NCBI GenBank assembly: GCA_965237995.1
Contig: CBDEGO010000004.1
Span: forward strand, 644,018 to 708,017
Direction: 5' to 3'
DNA length: 64,000 nucleotides
DNA from: JAAELZ01 sp965237995
GTDB lineage: Bacteria > Pseudomonadota > Gammaproteobacteria > Arenicellales > Poriferihabitantaceae
Part shown: piece after piece, positions 36,632-44,927 of the stretch
Layout: each line of letters opens with the position of its first letter
Numbering within the stretch: the first letter of the stretch is position 1
The notes under the pieces: generated by a model
What the model was told of the DNA's origin: nothing
Databases searched by the model: none
Seen by the model: only the letters and a program-made list of their open reading frames with translations
Made by a program: the position numbers and the translations under genes

Positions 36632-37282
36632 CTAATGGTTTTTGTGCGTAGCGGAACCAGTTATTTTCCAACCACGTGGGACCTCCGCCCAACCTTCAAA
36701 TATTTTCTCATATTCTTGCTGTTTAGAATTCGGCACCAATTCTTGTAACAATTCTAAATACTTATCGACTTCCCTTTGAGTGATCGACTGCGAGCTTATC
36801 ATTTCTCTAATTTCTACACACAATTGAGAATAGTTTTCTGTCAAGCAAAGAGCTTTTAACCAATGATATGGGTATTTCTTTCTTTTCTCTCGAAAAGGTT
36901 CTATATGATGATTCTTCAAACTTAGCTTTAAAGAGTTAATACAGTTTAAAATTGCCGCCATCCTTTCAGGAGAATCACAAAGCATAATATCAACGCTAAG
37001 TTTCACGTAGTAGTTACGCAGTCTTTCCCTATCAAATCTATCCAAAATATGAGCGTCAAACAATATACGGCTTGATATCGCTAAAAGATCAATCAGTTTA
37101 TTAGATCCTTTATGTTTCTCTGTTATTTCGACTAGTATCGATGCAAAATTTGAAGTATTTGAGGCCGATAAACTAGAAATTATTATATCATGAGGCATGC
37201 CTTTTCGAGGGTCATAATCTTTTCTTAGTTCGGATAAAAATAATTCCTCTACCAAATCAGAATCCATGCAATTAGTTACCAT
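36632..37282 (-). CDS. Hypothetical helical protein, 216 residues
   Basis: I do not recognise a family. The predicted chain is almost entirely helical, with amphipathic stretches (LVEELFLSELRKDYD; LKLSLKNHHIEPFREKRKKYP; YSQLCVEIREMI) that suggest an alpha-solenoid or adaptor. No enzymatic motif is visible. It starts 1 bp after the 257-residue gene and ends 10 bp before the ATPase gene, so it is part of the same operon and probably the same complex. The start could also be the internal ATG at residue 6. Confidence 0.7.
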   Translation of the reverse strand: MVTNCMDSDLVEELFLSELRKDYDPRKGMPHDIIISSLSASNTSNFASILVEITEKHKGSNKLIDLLAISSRILFDAHILDRFDRERLRNYYVKLSVDIMLCDSPERMAAILNCINSLKLSLKNHHIEPFREKRKKYPYHWLKALCLTENYSQLCVEIREMISSQSITQREVDKYLELLQELVPNSKQQEYEKIFEGWAEVPRGWKITGSATHKNH

Positions 37283-37283
37283 A

Positions 37284-38057
37284 TTAGAACCTTTGGCAAG
37301 GCGAAAATGAATCTGTGCTAACTATTTCGTCATCCACGTTTGGTCGGAAAACCAATTCGTCCAACCCTTTTAAACTGTCCTTCTTTTTACACGAGCTTGC
37401 AATCTCAGTCTTCCCTCCTGGCACCCAGTTTTCGTATAGATTTGAACCGGCATCAATACAAGTGGGAATGCGTACTTCACCTGGTTTAATTTCTATTAGT
37501 ACGTTTTTACAATTTGTTAAGTCTTGCGACTTCAATCCGAGTCTGCAATTAAGTGATCTTTTTTCCGTCATATAACCATCGAATTTGTCAGTATAAAAGC
37601 ACCATTGAAGAGGGCTCGCATTGCAAAAATTTTCCCATGAACTAGATAGAGTTTGATCGACATCGTTTAAGAAGCCCTCAGTCATTTGATATCCTAATTT
37701 ATCTTGGTAAGCGGGATCAGCGTCAACTGAAAGAGGAGAAGTTTGGAGCCCTTTTTTTGCGATTGCAATAAACTTATCAATACTGATTGCTAAATATATA
37801 GACTTATCTGCACCGCAAACAAACACCTTCCCTTTAAATTTATTCAAGTGAAAAAAAGCAGATAGTTTGCTTTTAATTACATCTATATGATTTTCTGTAA
37901 CTGATTCTAGAAAGCAGGAAATTGCGTCAATAGCACGATCATACTCTATAACATCAGGACCCATTACTATCGATGTTTTCGTTTGAAAAGAATTGTCTTC
38001 AGAAATTTTTTTCCAAACTTTAGGATATTCAGCTTTGAATACTTTTACACTTTCCAT
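37284..38057 (-). CDS. Hypothetical protein, 257 residues, first gene of the methylase island
   Basis: I do not recognise a family. The chain mixes strands and helices and has many cysteines (10), with no signal peptide. FKGKVFVCGADKSIYLAISIDK (key: KVFVCGAD) and CKNVLIEIKPGE look like paired core strands. The last includes IEIK (188-191), which with Asp157 or Asp160 upstream could be a PD-(D/E)xK nuclease-like pattern, but this is weak. It leads the operon and is preceded by a 100-base leader with a hairpin. Confidence 0.7.
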   Translation of the reverse strand: MESVKVFKAEYPKVWKKISEDNSFQTKTSIVMGPDVIEYDRAIDAISCFLESVTENHIDVIKSKLSAFFHLNKFKGKVFVCGADKSIYLAISIDKFIAIAKKGLQTSPLSVDADPAYQDKLGYQMTEGFLNDVDQTLSSSWENFCNASPLQWCFYTDKFDGYMTEKRSLNCRLGLKSQDLTNCKNVLIEIKPGEVRIPTCIDAGSNLYENWVPGGKTEIASSCKKKDSLKGLDELVFRPNVDDEIVSTDSFSPCQRF

Positions 38058-38079
38058 AGTTTCCCACTACCTACCCATC

Positions 38080-38173
38080 ATACCAAACTTGTACTGACAC
38101 TAACTCCCCATTGGCGGTTTGGTATCTGATTCACTGTCTGTAGAGCCTTTTTTCTCATCATTTCTCAATTATA
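38080..38173 (-). promoter_or_regulatory. Promoter and inverted-repeat leader of the methylase island operon
   Basis: On the minus strand a TATAAT hexamer (38168-38173) sits about 110 bases before the first gene; the -35 is weak. In the predicted leader, a perfect 9-bp inverted repeat (GTTTGGTAT complement pair at 38080-38088 and 38117-38125) spans a 28-base loop and ends 22 bases before the ATG. A GCGATCGC palindrome (38184-38191) lies just upstream of the -10. The repeat could be a repressor operator or an RNA hairpin controlling expression. Confidence 0.45.
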
Positions 38174-38388
38174 TACTAAATCAGCGATCGCTACTTTTTA
38201 GCTATTCTGCTCAAAATGTAGGGTGTTTATAGCTAATTTCAGTTTTAATTTGCACAGCCCTTATACCTATGTATTGAAAGTTCAGCTTAGTAGATTATTA
38301 GAATTAGACTTCTAAAAGCTCGAATTCAAATAATCTTTTTAAAGCCTAGCTAATCCTGTTGCTCCCTAAAATGTGCTTTAGACACATT
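38174..38388. other. A+T-rich spacer between the island and sufE
   Basis: With the leader this makes a 331-base gap without a supported gene. It is A+T-rich like the island itself. It holds the GCGATCGC palindrome near its left end; no tRNA, integrase or clean attachment repeat is seen. Confidence 0.5.
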
Positions 38389-38805
38389 TCAGCTAGACAG
38401 GGAAGCCCCAACCCCTTTCATTTGATTGACCATGCTCACTAATCCGTTTGAACGGGTTGGTGATAAATGCTGGGAAAGCCCAATTTTTTCGATGAAATAC
38501 AAATCAGCAGTTGCGATAGCACTTGGAGACTGCCCTGACAACACGCGCACTAACAGCGCAATAATGCCCTTGGTAATGATGGCATCACTGTCAGCGGAAA
38601 ATTGAATAACGTCACCTTCGCCTTCAGCGTGCAACCAAACTTGGCTTTGGCAACCGGGAATAAGATGACCTTCAGTTTTATATTGTTCGTCGATTAAAGG
38701 CAGCTTTTTGCCTAAATCGATCATGTATTCGTACTTATCCATCCATTGATCGAAAAAGTTAAACTCTTCGATAATTTCATCTTGAATTTGGTTAATTGTC
38801 GACAT
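38389..38805 (-). CDS. sufE: Cysteine desulfuration protein SufE
   Basis: A 138-residue sulfur acceptor that takes persulfide from SufS and passes it on for Fe-S cluster assembly. Cys52 in IPGCQSQVW is the acceptor cysteine in the conserved motif. It lies 4 bp downstream of sufS, so the pair is cotranscribed. The suf scaffold genes are not in the window. Confidence 0.92.
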   Translation of the reverse strand: MSTINQIQDEIIEEFNFFDQWMDKYEYMIDLGKKLPLIDEQYKTEGHLIPGCQSQVWLHAEGEGDVIQFSADSDAIITKGIIALLVRVLSGQSPSAIATADLYFIEKIGLSQHLSPTRSNGLVSMVNQMKGVGASLSS

Positions 38806-38809
38806 GGGC

Positions 38810-40036
38810 TTAACTCAGCATATTGGCTGCACGACGCGTAGCAGCTAAGAAAGCATCAACATCAGCTTGACTGTTGTAAAACGCGAATGAGGCGCGGATG
38901 GTGCCAGGAATATTATAAAAATCCATCAATGGCTGACAGCAATGATGCCCAGTACGAACGGCAATACCTTGTTGGTCTAGCAAGGTGCCTACGTCAAACG
39001 GATGCGCGCCATCTAATAAGAATGAGATTACGCTAGCCTTGTTGTCGGCAGTACCGATAAGCCGTATACCCGCGATGTCTTGCAAGCCCTCAGTCGCAGA
39101 CCTTAATAATGCGCTCTCGTGGGCGACAATTTCATTGATATCAAATTGATTTAAGTAATCAATGGCTGCGCTTAAACCCAAGCCCCCCACAATGTTGGGT
39201 GTGCCGGGTTCGTATTTATGCGGTAACTCATTGTATGTGGTTTTTTCAAAGGTGACTTTTTGGATCATATTGCCGCCGCCTTGATACGGCGGCATTGCAT
39301 TCAATAAGTGTTCTTTACCGTACAACACCCCAACGCCGGTTGGGCCAAATAATTTATGCCCGGACATTGAGTAAAAATCAACATCAAGTGCTTGCACGTC
39401 CACTGAGAAATGCGGCGCTCCTTGCGCACCGTCAATTAACACCTTGGCATCTACGTTATGGGCTTTAGTGATCAGTTCTGCTATTGGGTTAACCGTACCA
39501 AGTGAATTAGAGACATGGCTAATCGCCAGTAATTTAGTTTTCTCACTGAGCAAATTTTCAAATGACTCAAGATTTAGCGAACCATCCTGATGGATTTCTA
39601 TGACTTTTAGGCTTGCACCCGTGTACTCGCACAGCATTTGCCAAGGCACAATATTAGAGTGGTGCTCCATGGTAGAGATAAGTATTTCGTCACCCGCCTT
39701 TATATTTTGATTGCCATAAGCGGTCGCCACTAAGTTGATACTGTCCGTCGTTCCCTTAGTGAACAAACACTCGTGGGTATGGGTTGCATTGATAAACTGA
39801 CGGATGTTCTCGCGGGCATGCTCGTAGGAAGTCGTGGCCTGCTGGCTAAGCGTATGTACACCACGATGCACATTAGCGTTTTGATCTCGATAATAGTCTT
39901 TTATCACCTCAATCACTGAAGTAGGCTTTTGCGTGGTTGCACCATTGTCCAAATACACCAAAGGATTACCGTTCACTTCGCGACTTAAAATTGGAAAGTC
40001 TCGGCGTATTGCTTCTACATCAACTGTTCGTGTCAT
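38810..40036 (-). CDS. sufS: Cysteine desulfurase SufS
   Basis: A 408-residue class V PLP aminotransferase-fold enzyme that removes sulfur from cysteine. Lys228 in SGHKLFGPTG binds PLP and Cys366 in RTGHHCCQP carries the persulfide; an unusual second cysteine follows directly. Length fits group II desulfurases that work with SufE, encoded next. It follows trmL by 18 bp on the same strand. Confidence 0.94.
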   Translation of the reverse strand: MTRTVDVEAIRRDFPILSREVNGNPLVYLDNGATTQKPTSVIEVIKDYYRDQNANVHRGVHTLSQQATTSYEHARENIRQFINATHTHECLFTKGTTDSINLVATAYGNQNIKAGDEILISTMEHHSNIVPWQMLCEYTGASLKVIEIHQDGSLNLESFENLLSEKTKLLAISHVSNSLGTVNPIAELITKAHNVDAKVLIDGAQGAPHFSVDVQALDVDFYSMSGHKLFGPTGVGVLYGKEHLLNAMPPYQGGGNMIQKVTFEKTTYNELPHKYEPGTPNIVGGLGLSAAIDYLNQFDINEIVAHESALLRSATEGLQDIAGIRLIGTADNKASVISFLLDGAHPFDVGTLLDQQGIAVRTGHHCCQPLMDFYNIPGTIRASFAFYNSQADVDAFLAATRRAANMLS

Positions 40037-40054
40037 TTTTCTTTAAAACTCTAT

Positions 40055-40513
40055 TTAAGTGGCAAAGCCACATTGACGCCATGCTTCATACACCACAATA
40101 GAAACAGTATTAGATAAATTCAAGCTGCGGTTATTCTCTTTCATCGGCAACGTCAGCTTGCCTGCCTGTTCGTCACTCTCACGTATCGCGTCTACTAACC
40201 CTTTGCCTTCTGAGCCAAATACCAGCGCATCATTCTTTTCATACTGAAACTCGCTATATAATTGAGTATGGTGTGTAGAGAGCGTGACCCAACGTTTGAA
40301 CGGGGCTGCTTTCATTAAAGCTTGCCAACTCGACCAAACAGACACCTGCGCTAAGTCGCCATAATCTAAACCCGCCCGGCGCAGCGACTTTTCATCTAGC
40401 TCAAAACCCAATGGTTCAACCAAGTGCAATTGACAACCTGTATTCGCCGCCAAGCGAATCAAATTACCTGTATTCGGCGGAATTTCTGGTTCAACCAGTA
40501 CGATATGAAACAT
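40055..40513 (-). CDS. trmL: tRNA (cytidine/uridine(34)-2'-O)-methyltransferase
   Basis: A 152-residue SPOUT methylase for the ribose of the wobble base in some tRNA-Leu species. The conserved pieces are VLVEPEIPPNTGNLIRLAANT at the N-terminus (key: EPEIPPNTGN), ALVFGSEGKGL and the knot-forming RSLNLSNTVSIVVYE. Length matches E. coli TrmL. It sits between hemJ and sufS. Confidence 0.93.
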   Translation of the reverse strand: MFHIVLVEPEIPPNTGNLIRLAANTGCQLHLVEPLGFELDEKSLRRAGLDYGDLAQVSVWSSWQALMKAAPFKRWVTLSTHHTQLYSEFQYEKNDALVFGSEGKGLVDAIRESDEQAGKLTLPMKENNRSLNLSNTVSIVVYEAWRQCGFAT

Positions 40514-40530
40514 CTTAGGCTAGTGGCAAA

Positions 40531-40950
40531 TTAAAACGGCTTAACCACCACCATAATAAGAATACCCAACAACAACAGCACTGGCAATTCATTCATTACC
40601 CGATAAAACTTGTGGCCCCGTGTGTTAGCGTCATTCTTAAAGGTGTTGTAAGTCACTATGCACCAACCATGATAGGCCACTAAGCCAAGTACAAAGCCTA
40701 ACTTCCACATTAACCAAGCACCGCTAAAACCATAGCCTAGCCATAGCCAGACGCCTAGCCCAATCGCAATAATCGCGCTGGGGGTCATAATACCGTAGAG
40801 CAATTTACGCTCCATGACTTTAAAGCGTTCTTTGCTAATAGTGTCTTCAGACATCGCGTGATAAACGAACAATCTAGGTAGATACATCACCCCAGCCATC
40901 CACGAGATAACTGCAAACAGATGAAAAACTTTGATCCAAAGTATCGTCAT
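40531..40950 (-). CDS. hemJ: Protoporphyrinogen IX oxidase HemJ
   Basis: A 139-residue inner-membrane haem-synthesis enzyme with four hydrophobic helices. The first helix has KVFHLFAVISWMAGVMYLPR, with the conserved His and the WMAG/YLPR pattern, and a later WCIVTYNTFKND precedes FYRVMNELPVLLL. HemJ replaces the oxygen-dependent HemY or HemG in many proteobacteria. Gap to trmL is 17 bp. Confidence 0.9.
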   Translation of the reverse strand: MTILWIKVFHLFAVISWMAGVMYLPRLFVYHAMSEDTISKERFKVMERKLLYGIMTPSAIIAIGLGVWLWLGYGFSGAWLMWKLGFVLGLVAYHGWCIVTYNTFKNDANTRGHKFYRVMNELPVLLLLGILIMVVVKPF

Positions 40951-40974
40951 AATTACTACAAGAACGGCAACGTA

Positions 40975-41454
40975 CTAGTGATTGCAACCTGGCCCATGAA
41001 CGTGACCATGCGCTAACTCATCTTGCGTGGCTTCACGCACATCAGTAATTTCTACAGAAAAATGCAAGGTCTTGCCTGCTAACTCATGATTGCCGTCAAT
41101 TATAATTTCGTCACCGTCGATACTATCAACCATTACCACGATAGGGTTTCCGGCAGGGTCCGCGCCATGAAACTGCATGCCAACTTCAATGGCAGTGCCT
41201 TCAGGAAACATATCACGCGGCACCACTTGCTTGCGCTCTGGGTCAACCACGCCATAACCATCTTCAGGGGCGACCGTTACTTCAAGTTTATCTCCAGCTT
41301 GCTTACCTTCAAGTTCACGCTCTAAGCCAGGGATAATATTTTTTGCACCGTGCAGATAAACCAACGGCTCATCTTTTGATTCATCGATCACCGTGCCTTG
41401 ATCGTCCTTCAGGACGTAATTCATACTTGCTACAACATTATTACTTATTTGCAT
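40975..41454 (-). CDS. slyD: FKBP-type peptidyl-prolyl isomerase SlyD-like
   Basis: A 159-residue FKBP protein with the interrupted flap seen in SlyD: VINESKDEPLVYLHGAKNIIPG-type core (key: DEPLVYLHG), then LEGKQAGDKLEVTVAPEDGYG and the insert-in-flap domain. The C-terminus ends HGHVHGPGCNH, a shortened form of the histidine-rich nickel-binding tail. It acts as a cytoplasmic folding helper and may deliver metal. It lies upstream of hemJ on the same strand. Confidence 0.9.
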   Translation of the reverse strand: MQISNNVVASMNYVLKDDQGTVIDESKDEPLVYLHGAKNIIPGLERELEGKQAGDKLEVTVAPEDGYGVVDPERKQVVPRDMFPEGTAIEVGMQFHGADPAGNPIVVMVDSIDGDEIIIDGNHELAGKTLHFSVEITDVREATQDELAHGHVHGPGCNH

Positions 41455-41525
41455 TTAATTCGTGGATTACAATTTAAGTTGAAGGTGGTGAGTTTACTTC
41501 ACTCATCACGCTTTCACACCCCCGC

Positions 41526-42683
41526 TTATGGCTTGGGCAATACCTCAACGAGCATTTCGTCCAAGTAGCGATAACCTTCTGCCGTTGGACAAACCACACC
41601 TTCTTTAGTGTCTAACCACGCCCGTTTAACAAATGGCTTAATTTCATCCAATAAAAGTGAACGGTCTAAGCCTGTAGAATGCTCAAAACCATGTAGACTA
41701 AAACCTTCCTTCAAGCGTAACCCGTTCATTAAAAACTCAAATATTCGATCTGAAGCTATCACCTTGTTGTCTCCACCGATAAACGACCCTTCGTCCATCG
41801 CTTCGATATAGGCTTGCGGATGTCGTTTGTTCCAGTAGCGTTGTATATGCAGTTCCTTGCCTCTTAACTCCGAAATTTTTGCATGGCCTCCTGCACCAAT
41901 GGCTAAATAATCTCCGAACCGCCAGTAGTTCAGGTTGTGCTGACAATGTTGATTATTCTTTGCAAACGCCGACACTTCGTAGCGATCAAAACCCGCTTCC
42001 TGCAAAGCAGGCATTAGAGCCAAGTGCAGCTCCCAGCATGCTTCCGTATCAGGTAACGTAGGGCTGGACACGGCAAATTGCGTATTTGGCTCAATGGTTA
42101 GTTGATACAAAGAAATATGTTCAACGCCTGAATCGATCGCTTGTGTTAAGTCATGCAACGCCATTTGGGTGTTTTGTTGCGGCAGGCCATACATTAAATC
42201 AACATTTATCCGCTTAAACCCTACCTGCTGCGCCAAACGGATAGCTCGCATTGCGGTATCGGCGCTATGGATGCGACCCAATTCTTTAAGGCATCTATCG
42301 TCAAAACTCTGCACCCCAATCGACAAACGATTAACGCCCGCGGCTAGATAGCCTGAAAAATGATTTTCGTCAATCGCACCCGGGTTTGATTCTAGCGTGA
42401 TTTCACAGCGTTTAGTTAATTCAGCTTCTGCACGAACCGTGTCGAGCAAGCGTTGAATGTGGCGAGGATGAATTAAGCTCGGCGTTCCCCCACCAATAAA
42501 CACGGTGTCGATGGGCCGGCCTGCGTACGCGGCTTTAAGCTGTCTAAATTGCGCAATCAGTGCATCGGTATAAGCGGCCTCCGGTATCGTTCGCTTCGCC
42601 TTGTGAGAGTTAAAGTCACAATACGGACACTTTTCTATACACCACGGAAAGTGAATATACAGCCCTAATGGAATTGAAGTGAT
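41526..42683 (-). CDS. hemW: Radical SAM haem chaperone HemW, non-canonical start
   Basis: The real protein must include LYIHFPWCIEKCPYCDFNSH, whose CxxxCxxC binds the 4Fe-4S cluster, followed by the HemW order (VFIGGGTPSLIHPRH; RLSIGVQSFDD; DLMYGLPQQ) and the C-terminal HemW domain. That frame is open back to a TGA inside the acetyltransferase gene but contains no ATG, GTG or TTG before the motif; the first GTG, at 42503, would delete the cluster site. Candidate starts are ATC at 42683 (giving an N-terminus like M-TSIPLGLYIHF), ATT at 42674 or CTG at 42662. I list the ATC. A sequence error is the alternative. The start is uncertain; the family is not. Confidence 0.85.
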   Translation of the reverse strand: MTSIPLGLYIHFPWCIEKCPYCDFNSHKAKRTIPEAAYTDALIAQFRQLKAAYAGRPIDTVFIGGGTPSLIHPRHIQRLLDTVRAEAELTKRCEITLESNPGAIDENHFSGYLAAGVNRLSIGVQSFDDRCLKELGRIHSADTAMRAIRLAQQVGFKRINVDLMYGLPQQNTQMALHDLTQAIDSGVEHISLYQLTIEPNTQFAVSSPTLPDTEACWELHLALMPALQEAGFDRYEVSAFAKNNQHCQHNLNYWRFGDYLAIGAGGHAKISELRGKELHIQRYWNKRHPQAYIEAMDEGSFIGGDNKVIASDRIFEFLMNGLRLKEGFSLHGFEHSTGLDRSLLLDEIKPFVKRAWLDTKEGVVCPTAEGYRYLDEMLVEVLPKP

Positions 42684-42717
42684 ATTAGGAACCCAATGTG
42701 AGGCTGTTTTGAATGAG

Positions 42718-43215
42718 TTAGCTAACGCCGACGACGGTGCTTCGACGCTCCATCAACACGATATCGCGCCAAACCCCATGCAATTGACCCAACCGCTCTT
42801 GCTTACCGACTTGGCGAAACCCAATTTTCTTATGTAGCGCAATACTCGCTTCATTTTCTGGAAAAATACGGGCTTGCAGTGTCCATATTCCCACGTCTTC
42901 TGAGCCAAGCACTAATCCACCTAACAATTGTCCACCGATACCTTGACCCTGCGCAATCGGATCAACATACACCGAAATTTCTGCAACGCCTGCGTACACG
43001 CAACGATTGGTTACCGCACTTAAGCTAGCCCAACCGACCACTTCATTGGCTTCATTGAGCGCGACTAATCGCGGAGTAGACATCACGCCTGCGTTCCATG
43101 TCTGCCAATCTTTGGTTTTAGTTTCAAAGGTTGCAAACCCAGTATCGATTCCGGCTTGGTATATCTGCATAACGCGGTGGAAATCTTTTTGCTGAAGGTC
43201 TCTGATAAAAGCCAT
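42718..43215 (-). CDS. GNAT-family N-acetyltransferase
   Basis: A 165-residue acetyltransferase of the phosphinothricin/methionine-sulfone type. Acetyl-CoA-binding motif A is VDPIAQGQGIGGQLLGGL, and the family WASLSAVTNRCVYAGVAEISV stretch is present (key: RCVYAGVAEIS). It would acetylate a small amine; the substrate is unknown. Its stop codon lies 35-60 bp before the hemW start candidates on the same strand, so the two may be translationally coupled. Confidence 0.85.
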   Translation of the reverse strand: MAFIRDLQQKDFHRVMQIYQAGIDTGFATFETKTKDWQTWNAGVMSTPRLVALNEANEVVGWASLSAVTNRCVYAGVAEISVYVDPIAQGQGIGGQLLGGLVLGSEDVGIWTLQARIFPENEASIALHKKIGFRQVGKQERLGQLHGVWRDIVLMERRSTVVGVS

Positions 43216-43226
43216 TGTGATGTTCG

Positions 43227-44849
43227 CTAAAAAAACTTCGAGGTGATCGGGTAGCGCCTGTCCCGTCCGAAAGCCCGCGGCGTTATGCGTGTGCCCAGTG
43301 CCGACTGGCGCCGCTTATATTCGTTACGAACCACCATTTTCACTACACGGTTAACCAACTGCGCGTCAAACCCTTGCGCAATGATGTCTTCAACAGACTC
43401 ATCCAACTCTACAAACCGTTTCAATACCGAATCCAAAGTCGAATAGTCCGGCAGTGAGTCTTCATCCTTTTGGTCTGGACGCAATTCTGCCGATGGTGGG
43501 CGCGTAATCACTCTTTGTGGGATTACTTGTGAAATGGTATTACGGTATTTAGACAGTTCAAAAACACGCGTCTTTGGCACATCTTTGATCGCCGCAAAAC
43601 CGCCCGCCATATCACCATACAGCGTAGCGTAACCCACCGCCATTTCGCTCTTGTTACCTGTGGTCAGCACCATCGAGCCTTTCTTATTAGATATTGCCAT
43701 TAAAATGAGCATTCGTGCCCGTGCCTGCACATTCTCTTCGGTGGTATCTTCCGGCAAGCCCTCGAATACGGGCGCTAATTGCTGCATCCCAGATTCAACT
43801 AGCGGAGCAATAGAAATTACATGATATTTAACCCCCAATGCCGTCGCTTCTTCTTCGGCATCAATCATACTTATCTCGCTAGTATAGCGATACGGCATCA
43901 TCACCGCTTCAACACGGTCAGCACCCAAGGCATCGACGGCAATTGCCAGCGTTAACCCCGAGTCAATACCGCCAGATAAGCCTAAAATAACTCCTTTAAA
44001 GCCATTTTTATTGACATAGTCTTTCACACCAGTGACTAAGGCTGAATATATTCTTTGATTTAAATTGCCTCGCGGCGCAACTGCTCCATATTGCGGAGTG
44101 CATTTAGGCCTAAGCTGTATACGGGCCGTTGCAATGCAACTTTCAAAAATAGGTAAGCGCGTAGTGATTTTACCGCCGGCATCAACAATGTGCGAGCCGC
44201 CATCGAATACCAACTCGTCCTGCCCGCCGACCTGATTGACATAAACAATGGGCACCTTATTTTCTATCGCCCTTTTGCGCACAATGCCTTCTTCTCGTTC
44301 AACGGCCTTGTTATAGTGAAATGGGGAAGCGTTGATGTTGATAATTAATTCAGCGCCGAGTTCAACAGATTCTTTAACCGGGGGCGTTTCCCAGATATCT
44401 TCACAGTTTACCAAGCCACATTTAACGCCTTTGATGTCCATCACTAACGGCGTATTACCTGGCGTGAAATAACGCTTTTCATCAAATACGGTGTAGTTTG
44501 GCAAAAACCGCTTGTAGTAGGTGGCCAACAACTTACCTTGTTGAATAACACTCATCGCGTTATACAATTTGCCCTCTGCACGCTGTGGATGACCGACTAC
44601 CATCGCGCAGGAATGCGCTGCGCTATCACTCACTAACTGTTCTAATTGCTGACCACACTGTTCGATAAAATCATCGCGTAGCAACAAATCTTCAGGCGGA
44701 TAGCCGCACACAACTAACTCAGGGAATACCACAATGTCGGTGTCACTCGGGGCTTGCTTAAGTGCATCAACAATTAACAAACGATTGGCTTCAAGCGCGC
44801 CAACAGTGGGGTTTAATTGAGCAATCGTAAGCTTAATGGTGTCGATCAT
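43227..44849 (-). CDS. nadE: Glutamine-dependent NAD+ synthetase
   Basis: A 540-residue enzyme that makes NAD+ from deamido-NAD+, glutamine and ATP. The N-terminal nitrilase domain shows the Glu (FPELVVCGYPPED), Lys (YKRFLPNY) and Cys (LVNCEDIW) triad. The C-terminal synthetase domain has the PP-loop GLSGGIDSGLT and TTGNKSEMAVGYATLYGD. Length matches the two-domain form. It ends 12 bp before the acetyltransferase gene on the same strand and is divergent from nudJ. Confidence 0.95.
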   Translation of the reverse strand: MIDTIKLTIAQLNPTVGALEANRLLIVDALKQAPSDTDIVVFPELVVCGYPPEDLLLRDDFIEQCGQQLEQLVSDSAAHSCAMVVGHPQRAEGKLYNAMSVIQQGKLLATYYKRFLPNYTVFDEKRYFTPGNTPLVMDIKGVKCGLVNCEDIWETPPVKESVELGAELIININASPFHYNKAVEREEGIVRKRAIENKVPIVYVNQVGGQDELVFDGGSHIVDAGGKITTRLPIFESCIATARIQLRPKCTPQYGAVAPRGNLNQRIYSALVTGVKDYVNKNGFKGVILGLSGGIDSGLTLAIAVDALGADRVEAVMMPYRYTSEISMIDAEEEATALGVKYHVISIAPLVESGMQQLAPVFEGLPEDTTEENVQARARMLILMAISNKKGSMVLTTGNKSEMAVGYATLYGDMAGGFAAIKDVPKTRVFELSKYRNTISQVIPQRVITRPPSAELRPDQKDEDSLPDYSTLDSVLKRFVELDESVEDIIAQGFDAQLVNRVVKMVVRNEYKRRQSALGTRITPRAFGRDRRYPITSKFF

Positions 44850-44927
44850 AAATAGCCTAAACAGTCAGTAAATCAAGATGGTGGATTTGTTAAAATACGC
44901 GCTTATTATAACTATGTAAGGATAACA

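Noticed and set aside
32960..38330. Possible attachment-site repeats at the island edges (TCTAAAAG-type similarity near 32962 and 38311)
   Set aside because: The similarity is short and imperfect in A+T-rich DNA, and there is no integrase or tRNA at either edge.
41526..42503. hemW taken from the GTG at 42503
   Set aside because: This start removes the CxxxCxxC cluster motif that is encoded in frame just upstream, so it cannot be the functional protein.
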